A DNA stretch of 34,799 nucleotides from a candidate division NC10 bacterium CSP1-5 (lineage in GTDB: Bacteria > Methylomirabilota > Methylomirabilia > Methylomirabilales > CSP1-5), in NCBI GenBank assembly GCA_001443495.1, contig LDXR01000010.1, positions 54,402 to 89,200 on the forward strand, given 5' to 3'. The notes beneath the pieces were generated by a model. The model was not told where the DNA came from and did not search any database. It saw only the letters and a program-made list of their open reading frames with translations. The position numbers and the translations under genes are program-made. This document shows, in pieces, positions 15,377 to 23,880 of the stretch; the first letter of the stretch is position 1; each line of letters starts with the position of its first letter.

Positions 15377-16270
15377 TCAGCGTGTCGGGATCTCGATAGG
15401 AAGGTCGGTCCGGTCTCCCCATTCCTTCCAAGAACCGAGGTAGTTTCGTGTGCGCGTATAGCCGAGAAGGCGGTAGACAAGATAGGCGTGGGCTGACCGG
15501 TAGCCTCCGTGGCAGAGGGGAACGATCTCTTTGTCCGGCGTGATGCCGCGTCTCGCGAGCATCTCTCGGAGCTCGGCGGCCGGCCGGAGTGCCCCATCGG
15601 GACCGATGAAGTGCACCCATTCGAGGTGAATAGAGCCCGGGATGGTTCCGCCGCGGGCGGCCCGTACGTGCTCGCCGTAGTGCTCGGCCTCGGTGCGTGC
15701 GTCGTGAATCTTCACATCCGGGTCTTTCAGGTGGTTGAGGATGTACTGCGCCGTAGCGAGACGGTCCTCTACGGGCTTCTTGAGATGCTTGGAAAATCCG
15801 GTGCGGACGATCCGACCTCCCGCCTTTGATCCAATGTCCGGCGCGCTTCCGAACATGGGCCAGGCCTCGCGCGTCAGGGGAAATCCCGCCCCCTTCCAAG
15901 CACGGATCCCCCCGTCCAGGATGTGGACGTCTTCGTGGCCCAGGTACTCGAGGAACCAGAAGCCGCGGGCCGCGCGGAACCCGGTATTGCACTCGTAGAA
16001 GACCACTGTCTTGTCGTAGTCAACGCCCCGGATCTCCATCAGGTAGGCCAGCGTCCAGATAAAGGCGGCAAGGGCCTCGGGCCGCGTGTCATTCAGCGAG
16101 ACGCCGTAGAGGTCGAAGTGGCCGGCACCCTCGATGTGGCCGGCACAGTAGTCCGGAGCGGGCCGCGTGTCGATGATGATCAGATCGTCTCCCTTGTGGT
16201 TTCCGATCCGCTCGCGGAGCTGTCGTGGCGTCCAGGCCAGGTCGGGGTTCACGAAATCCTTGTAGGCCAT
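15377..16270 (-). CDS. Tandem-rhodanese sulfurtransferase
   Basis: A 297-residue protein with two rhodanese domains, like thiosulfate or 3-mercaptopyruvate sulfurtransferases, which move a sulfane sulfur through a Cys persulfide. Domain 1 has DLIIIDTRPAPDYCAGHIEGA and a loop FYECNTGFRAAR with Cys94. Domain 2 has HDARTEAEHYG, GTIPGSIHLEW and the active loop PLCHGGYRSAHA with Cys253, followed by the typical end NYLGSWKEWGDRTDLPIE. Unusually both domains keep a Cys in the loop position, whereas in many two-domain enzymes only the second is active. The acceptor is unknown. The gap to the lipoprotein upstream is about 100 nt beyond the module A promoter. Confidence 0.92.
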   Translation of the reverse strand: MAYKDFVNPDLAWTPRQLRERIGNHKGDDLIIIDTRPAPDYCAGHIEGAGHFDLYGVSLNDTRPEALAAFIWTLAYLMEIRGVDYDKTVVFYECNTGFRAARGFWFLEYLGHEDVHILDGGIRAWKGAGFPLTREAWPMFGSAPDIGSKAGGRIVRTGFSKHLKKPVEDRLATAQYILNHLKDPDVKIHDARTEAEHYGEHVRAARGGTIPGSIHLEWVHFIGPDGALRPAAELREMLARRGITPDKEIVPLCHGGYRSAHAYLVYRLLGYTRTRNYLGSWKEWGDRTDLPIEIPTR

Positions 16271-16467
16271 GGCGGGACTCGCCTCACGGGTTCAGGGTTG
16301 AACGCGCGCGGGTGGTGCTCCAGCCGACGGCACCACAATACTTGAGTTGTGTGCGGCGATCAAGGGTCATACCGCATCGGTCCGCGCTCACGCATTCACG
16401 CATGGATTCCAGGGCCCCCTTGCATGCGGAACACTTGGCGGAGGAGGGTGGGCGGACATGCAATTCT

Positions 16468-18441
16468 TCATGCGTTCGAGTGTGACCTTGTCGAAAGAGC
16501 CTCCGGCAAGTCACGGACCTGGTCGGCTCCGACAGGGACGGTGATACTCGAGCTTTCGAGGTCATCATCGATGGGCTGATATTGGCCGCCGAGACAGTCG
16601 GAGAGGAATGCCTCGGCGACGGCGTTGAATGACAGGCGGTTCTCCGGTCGTGCGAAGCCATGTCCCTCATCAGGGTAGAGCACGTACGTGACCGGGATCC
16701 CCTTTTCCTGCATCACCTGCACGATCTGGTCGGACTCGGTCTGCTTCACCCGCGGGTCATTGGCTCCATGGCCGATCAGCAGTGGTCGCTGAATCCGGTG
16801 CGCGCAGGTGAGGGGGGACCGCTTCGTGAGGAACGCGCGACCCTCCTCTGTTCTGTGATCACCCACGCGGGTGGTCCAGAGGTCGACCTGAGGCTGCCAG
16901 TACGGCGGGATCGACTCGAGCAGTGTCACCAAATTCGAGGGACCCACGATGTCTATCCCGCACGCGAACGTCTCTGGAGTGAACGTCATGCCGACCAGGG
17001 TGGCGTATCCGCCGTAACTGCCTCCCATGATCGCCACGCGCTGGGGGTCGGCGATCCCGTGCTGGATGGCCCAATGAACGGCATCGACGAGATCGTCGTG
17101 CATCTTGGCGCCCCACTCGCTGGTGCTGGCGTTGATAAGGGCCTTTCCGAATCCGGTGGACCCACGGAAGTTCACGCTCAGGACTGCGTACCCGCGGTTG
17201 GCCAGCCACTGATGCCACGGATTGTAGCCCCATGTGTCGCGCGCCCATGGTCCGCCGTGTACTACCAGGACCGTCGGGAAAGGCTCGTGAGGCCTGGCGT
17301 CGCCATCGCTGTGGCTTCCCGGCGGCAGTGTGTAGTAGCTGACCAGGTTCAACTCATCACGCGATGTGATGACGATGGGGTACATCTTGGCCAGAGGCAG
17401 ACCCTCTAGCTGTTCCCGATTCGTGAAGAGAAATCGTGCCTTCTGTCCCGCACGGTCGTACCGATAGTAGCGGACCGGGCCATCGTCCATGATGTAGGCG
17501 ACGATCCAGTACCGGTCGTCGAGGGTCCGACTTACCACCTCGACATCGCCGGTGGCAATCGTGCGCAGGGTGGCCCAGTCTCCCGCAATGGACTGGTCGA
17601 GGATCTGCCAGACCTTGCGCTCGTACGTGAACGCGGCGGCCTGCACCCTCTTCTCCGTTGGATGGACCAACACGTCGCTGACGTCCGCCCGAGGATCCTC
17701 GGCCAAAAGGGTCTGCTTCCCGGTGTCAAGATCGAGTGCCATCAGCACCCCGGTGTTCCGGTTGCGGCTGTCGATCATGTACAGAATCGTGCCCGCCTTA
17801 TCGAACCCGACCGGGGATGTGGTCAGCGTGTCCTCCATGGGGATGCGTGCAAACGGTGTCCACCCTCCGTGTTCGGTCGCCCTGAGCATCTCACTGCCCC
17901 CGTCCGGCAGGACGCGCACCGCAAGGCGAACACGGTAGTCGCGGTCGGTGACGAAGCTAGCGAACCCCTCGTTCTCCTGCACGAGACGCCTCTCCCCCGT
18001 GCCGATGTTGATGCGGTAGAGATCGTGAAGCCGGGGATCGCGGTCGTTGAGCGCGACCAGAATTTCGTCCGGAAACTGCGGGCTGATCCCCTGGAATCGG
18101 GCCTGCACACCTTCCAGGGGAGTGAGATCTTTGGCATCGCCGGTGGCCAAGTCTACACTGTACAGCCGCCAGTTCTCATCGCCGCCCTTGTCTTGGATGA
18201 AGAGAATATGGTTGTTTGTATAGGCCCAATCGTAGAAGCGGATGCCACGTTCAATGTCCCTTGTGACCGGCCTCGCCGCTGCGGGATCATCGGCAAGCCC
18301 GACCCATACGTTCAGGACGCCTGCTACCGGGGCAAGGTAGCCAATCTTGGTCCCATCGGGGCTGAGCTGTACAGAGGCCTTGTCCGGGTTGCCGAACAGG
18401 ATCTGCCGTGGGATGAGGGGGATGGTGTTCCGGTCAATCAT
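16468..18441 (-). CDS. S9 prolyl-oligopeptidase family serine peptidase
   Basis: A 657-residue peptidase with an N-terminal beta-propeller (repeats around [49 protein letters not shown]) and a C-terminal alpha/beta hydrolase. The catalytic triad is visible: Ser475 in [10 protein letters not shown], Asp562 in GANDPRV and His594 in DEGHGFAR. The region [41 protein letters not shown], given here as landmarks VHGGPWARD and VNFRGSTG, fits acylaminoacyl-peptidase/DPP-type members. No signal peptide is seen, so it is probably cytosolic and trims short peptides. The tail after about residue 625 is poorly conserved. Confidence 0.93.
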   Translation of the reverse strand: MIDRNTIPLIPRQILFGNPDKASVQLSPDGTKIGYLAPVAGVLNVWVGLADDPAAARPVTRDIERGIRFYDWAYTNNHILFIQDKGGDENWRLYSVDLATGDAKDLTPLEGVQARFQGISPQFPDEILVALNDRDPRLHDLYRINIGTGERRLVQENEGFASFVTDRDYRVRLAVRVLPDGGSEMLRATEHGGWTPFARIPMEDTLTTSPVGFDKAGTILYMIDSRNRNTGVLMALDLDTGKQTLLAEDPRADVSDVLVHPTEKRVQAAAFTYERKVWQILDQSIAGDWATLRTIATGDVEVVSRTLDDRYWIVAYIMDDGPVRYYRYDRAGQKARFLFTNREQLEGLPLAKMYPIVITSRDELNLVSYYTLPPGSHSDGDARPHEPFPTVLVVHGGPWARDTWGYNPWHQWLANRGYAVLSVNFRGSTGFGKALINASTSEWGAKMHDDLVDAVHWAIQHGIADPQRVAIMGGSYGGYATLVGMTFTPETFACGIDIVGPSNLVTLLESIPPYWQPQVDLWTTRVGDHRTEEGRAFLTKRSPLTCAHRIQRPLLIGHGANDPRVKQTESDQIVQVMQEKGIPVTYVLYPDEGHGFARPENRLSFNAVAEAFLSDCLGGQYQPIDDDLESSSITVPVGADQVRDLPEALSTRSHSNA

Positions 18442-18545
18442 CTGCTCTCCTCGGCCTGGTCTTCTCTCAACGCCCCGGGCTCGGTCAGCTCAACCACGGC
18501 GTTCGCAACGGGAAGTGCGGTCTGTCCGGTGTCGCAAACCTTTCC

Positions 18546-18917
18546 TCACATCTTGTGTTTCAGGGGGCGCCGCCATAGCCAGCCATAGATCCCCAGATTG
18601 ACAGCGATGACAAGGAGACCTAAGGCGATCTGCAACTGGCGCGTAAGCGCGGCCGGGTACAGTACGGGGAGGATGTAGTGCTCGATGAAGCCGGCCCGGT
18701 AACCGTTCGCCCCGCCTCGATTGCGGAGCCAGTTCTCGAGGGGCGTCAGGGGGCACACCCAACCGGACAATTCGATGAATGCAGCCCAGAGGAAGGCGGG
18801 GGCGTGTACCCACGCACAGCGTTTCCATCTGGCCACCAAGAACCCCCCCAGTACTGCGAACAGAACAAAGGCGAGATGCATCGCGACAACCAGGTCCGCT
18901 GATATGCGATAGAGCAC
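18546..18917 (-). CDS. DUF2784 integral membrane protein
   Basis: A 123-residue membrane protein with about four hydrophobic segments (near 6-30, 38-55, 78-92 and 96-116) and the DUF2784 signature ELSGWVCPLTPLENWLRNRGG followed by GFIEHYILPVLYP. Function unknown. The frame is open further upstream, but that part overlaps the M28 gene; the GTG at 18917 has GGGAAGCAGGAC before it and starts 11 bases after the M28 stop, so I place the start there. It is probably cotranscribed with the M28 peptidase. Confidence 0.85.
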   Translation of the reverse strand: MLYRISADLVVAMHLAFVLFAVLGGFLVARWKRCAWVHAPAFLWAAFIELSGWVCPLTPLENWLRNRGGANGYRAGFIEHYILPVLYPAALTRQLQIALGLLVIAVNLGIYGWLWRRPLKHKM

Positions 18918-18928
18918 GTCCTGCTTCC

Positions 18929-19969
18929 CTACATGTGACCCCGATCGGGGCCGGCCAGTTCCTCCACGATGCCAGTAATTCCGGTCACCACGCGCGCCAT
19001 ACGGGCATAGTCGATCTTGTCTGGTGTGTCGTCCGCCGTATGGTAGTACCGATATCGGAACAGGGCAGTGTCGGTGACCATGAGCGCGGGGTACCCTTCC
19101 TCCCAGAAGGACCAATGATCCGACCATCCGATCCCCGTGATCCAGCTCGGAGCCGCGATGCCCTCCGAGGGGAAGTCCGTCTGTTCACGGAATGTCGTCA
19201 TGGCTCGGCGCAGTAAATCGCGTGACGCAATATTGCCGACAAAACCTATGAAGTTGGCGGTATCGGGATACATAAGACCGAAAGGGAAAGGGTATCGCTG
19301 AGTGCCTCGCTCCTCGGAGTAATACCCGATGGTCTCAATGGAGAGCATGGCGACAATCTGCTCTTCTCTCTGACGCGATCGGGACGCGTAGACACGGCTT
19401 CCCATGTGGTCAGTCTGGAAAAAAGGCGGCTCCTCGTTGACGAAGGCCACGAACCGTACCGTTCGGGAGAGGGGCCGACCGGCAAGGAGGCGGGCCATCT
19501 CCAAGAGTCCGGCAACACCGGAAGCGTTATCGTTTGCACCGGGGCTGCCGATGACCGAATCATAGTGGGCCCCAACCACAACAATCTCTCTCGGAAAGGA
19601 GGCCCCGACCAGTGCGGCTTCAAGGTTCCTGACCACGGCCCCTGTGACCGTGAACTCTTGTCTCCGCACTTCAAATCCCAGATCGCGAAGGACCTGTGCG
19701 ATGTAGTCGGCGGAAGCTTCGAGGCCCTTGGGATGCCAGAGATTCCTCTCGCCGATCTCGCCCGCGAGCACCGCGACGTGCTTCTTGAGGCGGTTCTCCA
19801 ATACCCGCTCGGTTTCCGATAGTGGGTGGAAGGGACCCGAGTACGATCTTTTGGGCACCCTGGTAATGTACAGCAAGCCAGCCACCACAATCAATACTAC
19901 GGGCAGCCATCGTAGGAGGAGGGAACGCCACTGGCGTCTTCCTCGTGGCATGAACCCGTGCCCCATCAT
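18929..19969 (-). CDS. M28 family zinc aminopeptidase, membrane-anchored
   Basis: A 346-residue metallopeptidase with an N-terminal membrane anchor (about 18-37, after a basic stretch GRRQWR) and an extracytoplasmic M28 domain. Zinc and catalytic residues are visible: His135 and Asp137 in GAHYDS, Asp147 in GANDNASG, Glu179-Glu180 in NEEPPFF and His310 in YYHTADDT. M28 enzymes remove N-terminal residues from peptides. It probably works outside the inner membrane on imported or wall peptides. DUF2784 lies just downstream; the S9 peptidase, a cytosolic peptidase, comes after that. Confidence 0.92.
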   Translation of the reverse strand: MMGHGFMPRGRRQWRSLLLRWLPVVLIVVAGLLYITRVPKRSYSGPFHPLSETERVLENRLKKHVAVLAGEIGERNLWHPKGLEASADYIAQVLRDLGFEVRRQEFTVTGAVVRNLEAALVGASFPREIVVVGAHYDSVIGSPGANDNASGVAGLLEMARLLAGRPLSRTVRFVAFVNEEPPFFQTDHMGSRVYASRSRQREEQIVAMLSIETIGYYSEERGTQRYPFPFGLMYPDTANFIGFVGNIASRDLLRRAMTTFREQTDFPSEGIAAPSWITGIGWSDHWSFWEEGYPALMVTDTALFRYRYYHTADDTPDKIDYARMARVVTGITGIVEELAGPDRGHM

Positions 19970-20127
19970 GGTGTCATTGTCGAGCGTCTCATTTATTCAC
20001 GGGCTACCGATTTCGCCATCTCGAAGCCTGTACAGAGTCAACGCCCCCACTCTGGACCGGGTGGCTCATCAGGCGTCCATGCGGTGAGATGACCGAGACC
20101 GCATCCTCTCCTCGATAGGAGTCTTGA

Positions 20128-20143
20128 TGGCACACATTCTGCA
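20128..20143 (+). promoter_or_regulatory. Sigma-54 (RpoN) promoter upstream of the GAF gene
   Basis: TGGCACACATTCTGCA matches TGGCAC-N5-TTGCW at all but one position (C for T) with the exact -24/-12 spacing. The predicted transcript starts near 20154, leaving about 80 nt before the GAF start. Confidence 0.65.
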
Positions 20144-20234
20144 GGGAAACGCTTCTCGGGTGACCGCGCATCCGCTGACTCTCCGGTGGCGTTTTGTGGA
20201 GGGACCGGAAGGCGCAGGGTGAAAGAGGGATGAC

Positions 20235-20861
20235 ATGAGTCTTGCGCCGGAAGAAAAGGCTCCTTCTGACGGGAAAGCAGCTGAGCGGCGCGCGCTGATC
20301 AGGCGGGTGATCGAACAGATCTCCGTCGATGTCAGGCGTGAACTCGATGTCTTGCGAAAAGGGGGCCCGCCGTCCGCGGATTTATTTAAGCGGCTCATGG
20401 CTAGCCTCGGCCCAGCGATCGCCCAGGCATTCTCGGTGAGGGAGGATGAGGTCGCCATTCTCCTGGTAAGGGATCAAGGTCTCATGCTCGGGTTTGCTTA
20501 CCCCTTCACCTTTTACGGGGATCAGAAGAATCGCTTCCCCCTCAGCGCCTCGAGCATTGCCGGGGAGGTCCTTCGGGCCAGGAAAGGGAGGATCGACAAC
20601 CACGTCTCCCAGATCCAGCACCTGGACATCTACGAGCGGATCAACCTGAGGGCACACAGGCCTCTCAAGATCCAGAAGATGGTCTCTGCCCCGTTGCTCA
20701 CCCCCGGGGGTGAGCCCATCGGGGTGATCCAGGTGAGCAGGAAGGGGAAATCCCCGGAAGAGGCTGGGTCCAACTTCACCCCTCATGACCTCTGCAGCTT
20801 GACCGAGCTGAGCAACTGGCTCGCCCCGCATATCCTGGGAGTGATCCCACCCGATTGCTGA
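20235..20861 (+). CDS. GAF domain protein
   Basis: A 208-residue soluble protein: a charged N-terminal helix (residues 15-45), then one GAF domain (about 50-200) with DEVAILLVRDQGLMLGFAYP, PLSASSIAGEVLRARKGRIDNHVSQ and MVSAPLLTPGGEPIGVIQVSRKG. GAF domains bind small ligands such as cyclic nucleotides or haem, or mediate dimerisation. There is no attached enzyme or DNA-binding domain. The ATG follows GAAAGAGGG. It has a sigma-54-type promoter and sits beside three receiver-PilZ genes, so it likely serves the same signalling system. Confidence 0.85.
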   Translation: MSLAPEEKAPSDGKAAERRALIRRVIEQISVDVRRELDVLRKGGPPSADLFKRLMASLGPAIAQAFSVREDEVAILLVRDQGLMLGFAYPFTFYGDQKNRFPLSASSIAGEVLRARKGRIDNHVSQIQHLDIYERINLRAHRPLKIQKMVSAPLLTPGGEPIGVIQVSRKGKSPEEAGSNFTPHDLCSLTELSNWLAPHILGVIPPDC

Positions 20862-20961
20862 GGGATCTGCGGAAGTGCTGCTCACCTGCGATCCCGATCC
20901 CCTGCCCCCGGTGTCGCTCCAGCCGATTCAAACCCGGCGCATCTTGCTACGGGCGCTTCCC

Positions 20962-21702
20962 CTACTCGGTCGACTCCTCCGCGAGCTGACTGAGCTGCCG
21001 TCTGAACTGTGAGAGGCCACCCTCCTCCGTAAACCCGAGAAGCCGGACGCCGTGGTGGAATCGCCCGTCTCTCGCCTGTTTGGGATCCTGCCACATCACC
21101 CTGCCCTTAGCAGTAATCGGGCCTCCGGGGAGGTCCAGCTTGAGGTGGAGGATGGTCCCTTGGTCGAGCCTTTCGGGCAGCCACATCGACAGCCCGCTGA
21201 GGCTGACGTTGGCGGTGTGGCCCATGACTTCCCGGGTCGTGTGCGGATTGTCCGCGACGAAGCACGCAACGGGAATCGCTGCCGGGTGACGGGGATGCCG
21301 CCGCCGGCGCTGCATTGGGATCTCCTTCTGAGCCCGGTCTGCGGCCAACTCTACCAAACCGAGCAGGCTTGCCGCACGAAACGGTTTCGGCAGGAAAAAC
21401 TGGGCCCCAGCGCGAAAGGCCTTATCGGCGCACGTCAAGTCCGATGAGGCCGTGATGGCAACCACGGGAATATGCTTGAGACCGGGATCCCCTTTCAGGC
21501 CGTGCAATGTGTCCATGCCGTCGGTGGCGGACGTCAGGATATCCAAGATGATGACGGCGGGCTGCACCCTCCGGGCCAGTTCAATCCCCGTCGAGCCATC
21601 CGGGGCAGAGAGCACCTCGAAATCCGCTTCTGTGAGGGCGGCAGTGACCAGCTTGCGGGACTGAGGGTCGCCGTCAACAACGAGGATTGGACGATTCCGC
21701 AT
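20962..21702 (-). CDS. Response regulator receiver with C-terminal PilZ domain (1)
   Basis: A 246-residue protein: receiver (about 1-120) and PilZ (about 131-240). The receiver keeps the phospho-acceptor (IILD, Asp54) and Lys in FLPKPF, but one of the two acidic metal ligands is Gly (VVDGDP instead of VVDDDP), and the usual MMPG loop is TSAT. The PilZ part has an RRRRHPRHP arginine cluster and NVSLSGLS, the RxxxR plus (D/N)xSxxG motifs that bind c-di-GMP. I place the start at ATG 21702 by homology with the tandem paralogue; ATG 21708 is two codons upstream. A frame open to 21885 lacks support. The pair with 21882-22628 is a tandem duplication. Confidence 0.88.
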   Translation of the reverse strand: MRNRPILVVDGDPQSRKLVTAALTEADFEVLSAPDGSTGIELARRVQPAVIILDILTSATDGMDTLHGLKGDPGLKHIPVVAITASSDLTCADKAFRAGAQFFLPKPFRAASLLGLVELAADRAQKEIPMQRRRRHPRHPAAIPVACFVADNPHTTREVMGHTANVSLSGLSMWLPERLDQGTILHLKLDLPGGPITAKGRVMWQDPKQARDGRFHHGVRLLGFTEEGGLSQFRRQLSQLAEESTE

Positions 21703-21803
21703 AGTCATACTCGTGACTCGGCCTCGGGCGTTCACGGGTCTGCCGGATAGAAGCCCGAGTATCCACGACTGAATGAGGGCTGTCAAGGGACGGACCTTGG
21801 GTC

Positions 21804-21819
21804 TGCAATGCGTGTGCCG
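21804..21819 (-). promoter_or_regulatory. Sigma-54 promoter upstream of receiver-PilZ gene 1
   Basis: The minus strand reads CGGCACACGCATTGCA, matching TGGCAC-N5-TTGCW except the first base. Predicted start near 21793, about 90 nt before the gene. Confidence 0.65.
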
Positions 21820-21881
21820 AGATGCAGTGAACAGGATTGGTGAGGTGATGTCCAGGAAGGGGACCTGCGGGGCCGTCGGCG

Positions 21882-22628
21882 TCACCCTGACTGCGCAGAG
21901 GGTGCCGCTATCTGGCGAAGGTAGTGTCTGTACTGTGAGAGCCCCTCATCCTCCGCAAATCCAAGGAGCCGGAGGCCGTGGTGGAATCGCTCGCCCCCTA
22001 TCGTCTGGGGGTCATGCCATACGACAGTGCCCCTGGCGGTGATGGGGCCCTGGGGGAGTCCCAGCCCGAGGCGAAGGGGTGTTCCTGCCGCCAACATTTC
22101 TGGCAGCAAGACCGATAAACCGCCGAGGCTCACGTTGCCCGTGTGCCCCACCACTCCTCGGGTCGTTCCTGCATCGCCGCGGACGAAGCACCAAACCGGA
22201 ATCTCTGCCGGGTGACGGGGATGCCGCCGCCGGCGCTGCATCGGGGTGTCTTTCTCCGCACGCTCCGCGGCCAACTCTACGACGCGGAGAAGGCTCGCGG
22301 CACGAAAGGGCTTCGGCAGGAAAAAGAGCGCCCCCGCCCGAAAGGCCTTCTCGGCGTATGTCAGGTCCGATGAGGCCGTGATGGCGATCACCGGAATATC
22401 TTTGACTACAGGGTCTCGTTTCAGGGTTTGCAAGGTGTTGATGCCGTCGATACCGGGCATCATCATATCCAGGATGATGACAGCAGGACGTGCCGTGCGC
22501 GCCAGCTCGATCCCCGACGCACCATCGGCGGCCGAAAGGACCTCGAAGTCCGCTTCGCCTAGAATAGCACTGACCAGCTCAAGCGAGTGGGGATCGTCGT
22601 CAATGACCAAGATCGGCCGGTTCCGCAT
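21882..22628 (-). CDS. Response regulator receiver with C-terminal PilZ domain (2)
   Basis: A 248-residue tandem paralogue of the preceding gene. The receiver is intact: acidic residues in VIDDDP, phospho-acceptor Asp54 in IILDMMMPGIDG, Thr84 in AITASSD and Lys106 in FLPKPF. The PilZ domain again has RRRRHPRHP and NVSLGGLS. The ATG at 22628 follows GAGGGAGACT. It probably receives a phosphoryl group from an unlinked histidine kinase (none is in the window) and binds c-di-GMP, so it may combine two signals. I found no clear promoter of either type directly upstream. Confidence 0.92.
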   Translation of the reverse strand: MRNRPILVIDDDPHSLELVSAILGEADFEVLSAADGASGIELARTARPAVIILDMMMPGIDGINTLQTLKRDPVVKDIPVIAITASSDLTYAEKAFRAGALFFLPKPFRAASLLRVVELAAERAEKDTPMQRRRRHPRHPAEIPVWCFVRGDAGTTRGVVGHTGNVSLGGLSVLLPEMLAAGTPLRLGLGLPQGPITARGTVVWHDPQTIGGERFHHGLRLLGFAEDEGLSQYRHYLRQIAAPSAQSG

Positions 22629-22709
22629 AGTCTCCCTCGTGATGCACTCTTGGCCGCTTAGGCGCAATGCAAGAGCTATGTTGGCGGCAGGGCTGGAGGT
22701 CGTCGGTCA

Positions 22710-22770
22710 TTGACAAGGGAAACGCCTCCCCAGGCTACGCTTCGCCCGAGAAGGCGTCGGAATTTTTTTT
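22710..22770 (+). terminator. Possible intrinsic terminator or attenuator ahead of receiver-PilZ gene 3
   Basis: ACGCCT (22722-22727) and AGGCGT (22752-22757) form a stem whose loop can hold an inner GGC/GCC pair; eight T residues follow at 22763-22770. A TTGACA lies just upstream (22710-22715) with no good -10. No plus-strand gene lies upstream to terminate, which makes a leader-type role possible. Confidence 0.4.
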
Positions 22771-22882
22771 GAAGCGCCAACGAGGGTGACACAGGAGCTA
22801 TGCTTACCCCGGTACCATCACGCATCTCCTTGCGTAAGTATGCCCCGCTGGGAAAGGGATGTCAAGGGTCGAAAAAGCTGAT

Positions 22883-22898
22883 TGGCATCCGGGTTGCA
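22883..22898 (+). promoter_or_regulatory. Sigma-54 promoter upstream of receiver-PilZ gene 3
   Basis: TGGCATCCGGGTTGCA matches TGGCAC-N5-TTGCW except one base. Transcripts would begin near 22909, which leaves out the GGAGGT at 22900-22905 and favours the GTG start at 22932. Confidence 0.55.
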
Positions 22899-22913
22899 CG
22901 GAGGTCGCTCGAC

Positions 22914-23654
22914 ATGCTCAGCGAGGACGCAGTGCGGACAGGACCCATTCTCGTCATCGACGACGATCAAGTCGTACGGGAGCTGGTGAGATCGGTGCTC
23001 ACTGGCGCCGGCTACAAGGTCCTTGAGGCTTTCGGGGGCCAGGAAGGGATTGAAGTCGCCCGAAAGACTCAGCCCATCATCATCCTCTTAAGGATCATGA
23101 TGTCAGGCGTGCACGGGATCGGGACGTGCGAGCGCCTCAAGAGAGATGCCGTCCTGCACGATATCCCCGTGGTGGGGGTCACAGACTCGCATGACCTGGC
23201 GGATACCGAGCGAGCCTTTCGGGCTGGGGCGGAGTTCTTTCTGGCAAAGCCCATTGGGGCGGAGAGCCTGCTTCAGGTGGTCGGCATGGCCCTGGAGCGC
23301 GCCGAAAGGCGCAGCCCCAGTCAGCGATTGCATCCGCGGTTTCGGGCTCGGGTTCCCGTCCGGTGCGTCCTCGGCACAGATGCTGAGGTCGTAGGGACCA
23401 CGGGGAACCTGAGTCTCGGGGGCCTCCTGCTGATGCTGCCGAAAAAGCTGGCAACCGGGGCCGTGTTTCGCCTTGGGCTGGAGCTTCCCAAGGGGCTTGT
23501 CCCGGCTGAGGGGGCCGTGATGTGGGAGCGATCCCAGCCCTTGGATGACGGGAGCTTCCTCCACGGGATAAGATTCTTGCGCTTTGAAGAGGACACCGGG
23601 CCGATGCAATATCGATGTTTCCTCAGCGAAATCGCCGCGAGCAGTCCTGCCTAG
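22914..23654 (+). CDS. Receiver-like domain without phospho-acceptor, fused to PilZ (3)
   Basis: The third receiver-PilZ paralogue, transcribed away from the other two. Counting from the start shared with its paralogues (MRTGPILVIDDD, GTG 22932), position 54 is Arg (IILLRIMMSGVHG) where the others have the phospho-acceptor Asp. The acidic VIDDD and the Lys in FLAKPI remain. It should therefore be a pseudo-receiver that cannot be phosphorylated in the usual way. The PilZ part keeps RLHPRFRARVP and NLSLGGLLL, so c-di-GMP binding is still plausible. ATG 22914 has GGAGGT eight bases before it; GTG 22932 has GAGGAC and fits the sigma-54 start. The two differ by six residues. Confidence 0.87.
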   Translation: MLSEDAVRTGPILVIDDDQVVRELVRSVLTGAGYKVLEAFGGQEGIEVARKTQPIIILLRIMMSGVHGIGTCERLKRDAVLHDIPVVGVTDSHDLADTERAFRAGAEFFLAKPIGAESLLQVVGMALERAERRSPSQRLHPRFRARVPVRCVLGTDAEVVGTTGNLSLGGLLLMLPKKLATGAVFRLGLELPKGLVPAEGAVMWERSQPLDDGSFLHGIRFLRFEEDTGPMQYRCFLSEIAASSPA

Positions 23655-23880
23655 CGATGCCGCCTCTCTCCTGGTCTCCACCCCACGGCTCCTTCGGCGA
23701 GGCATGCGCGAAAGCCTGTTCCTCGCGACGAGCGAGCCATTCGGATCACTCATCGTCGCGGTTTACGTATTCAGGCCTGAACAGATTGGGACCGACCGCC
23801 CATCTGGAATAGCGCCGCTTGTCTCCCTTCGCCTGTTGCAGTGTCATGGTGTGTTCTCGTTCTTCTCGTTGGTTGGCAGA
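23655..23880. other. Gap between convergent genes
   Basis: No gene seen. A small hairpin CTCGC-GACGA-GCGAG (23722-23736) could end transcripts from either side but has no T-run. Confidence 0.3.
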
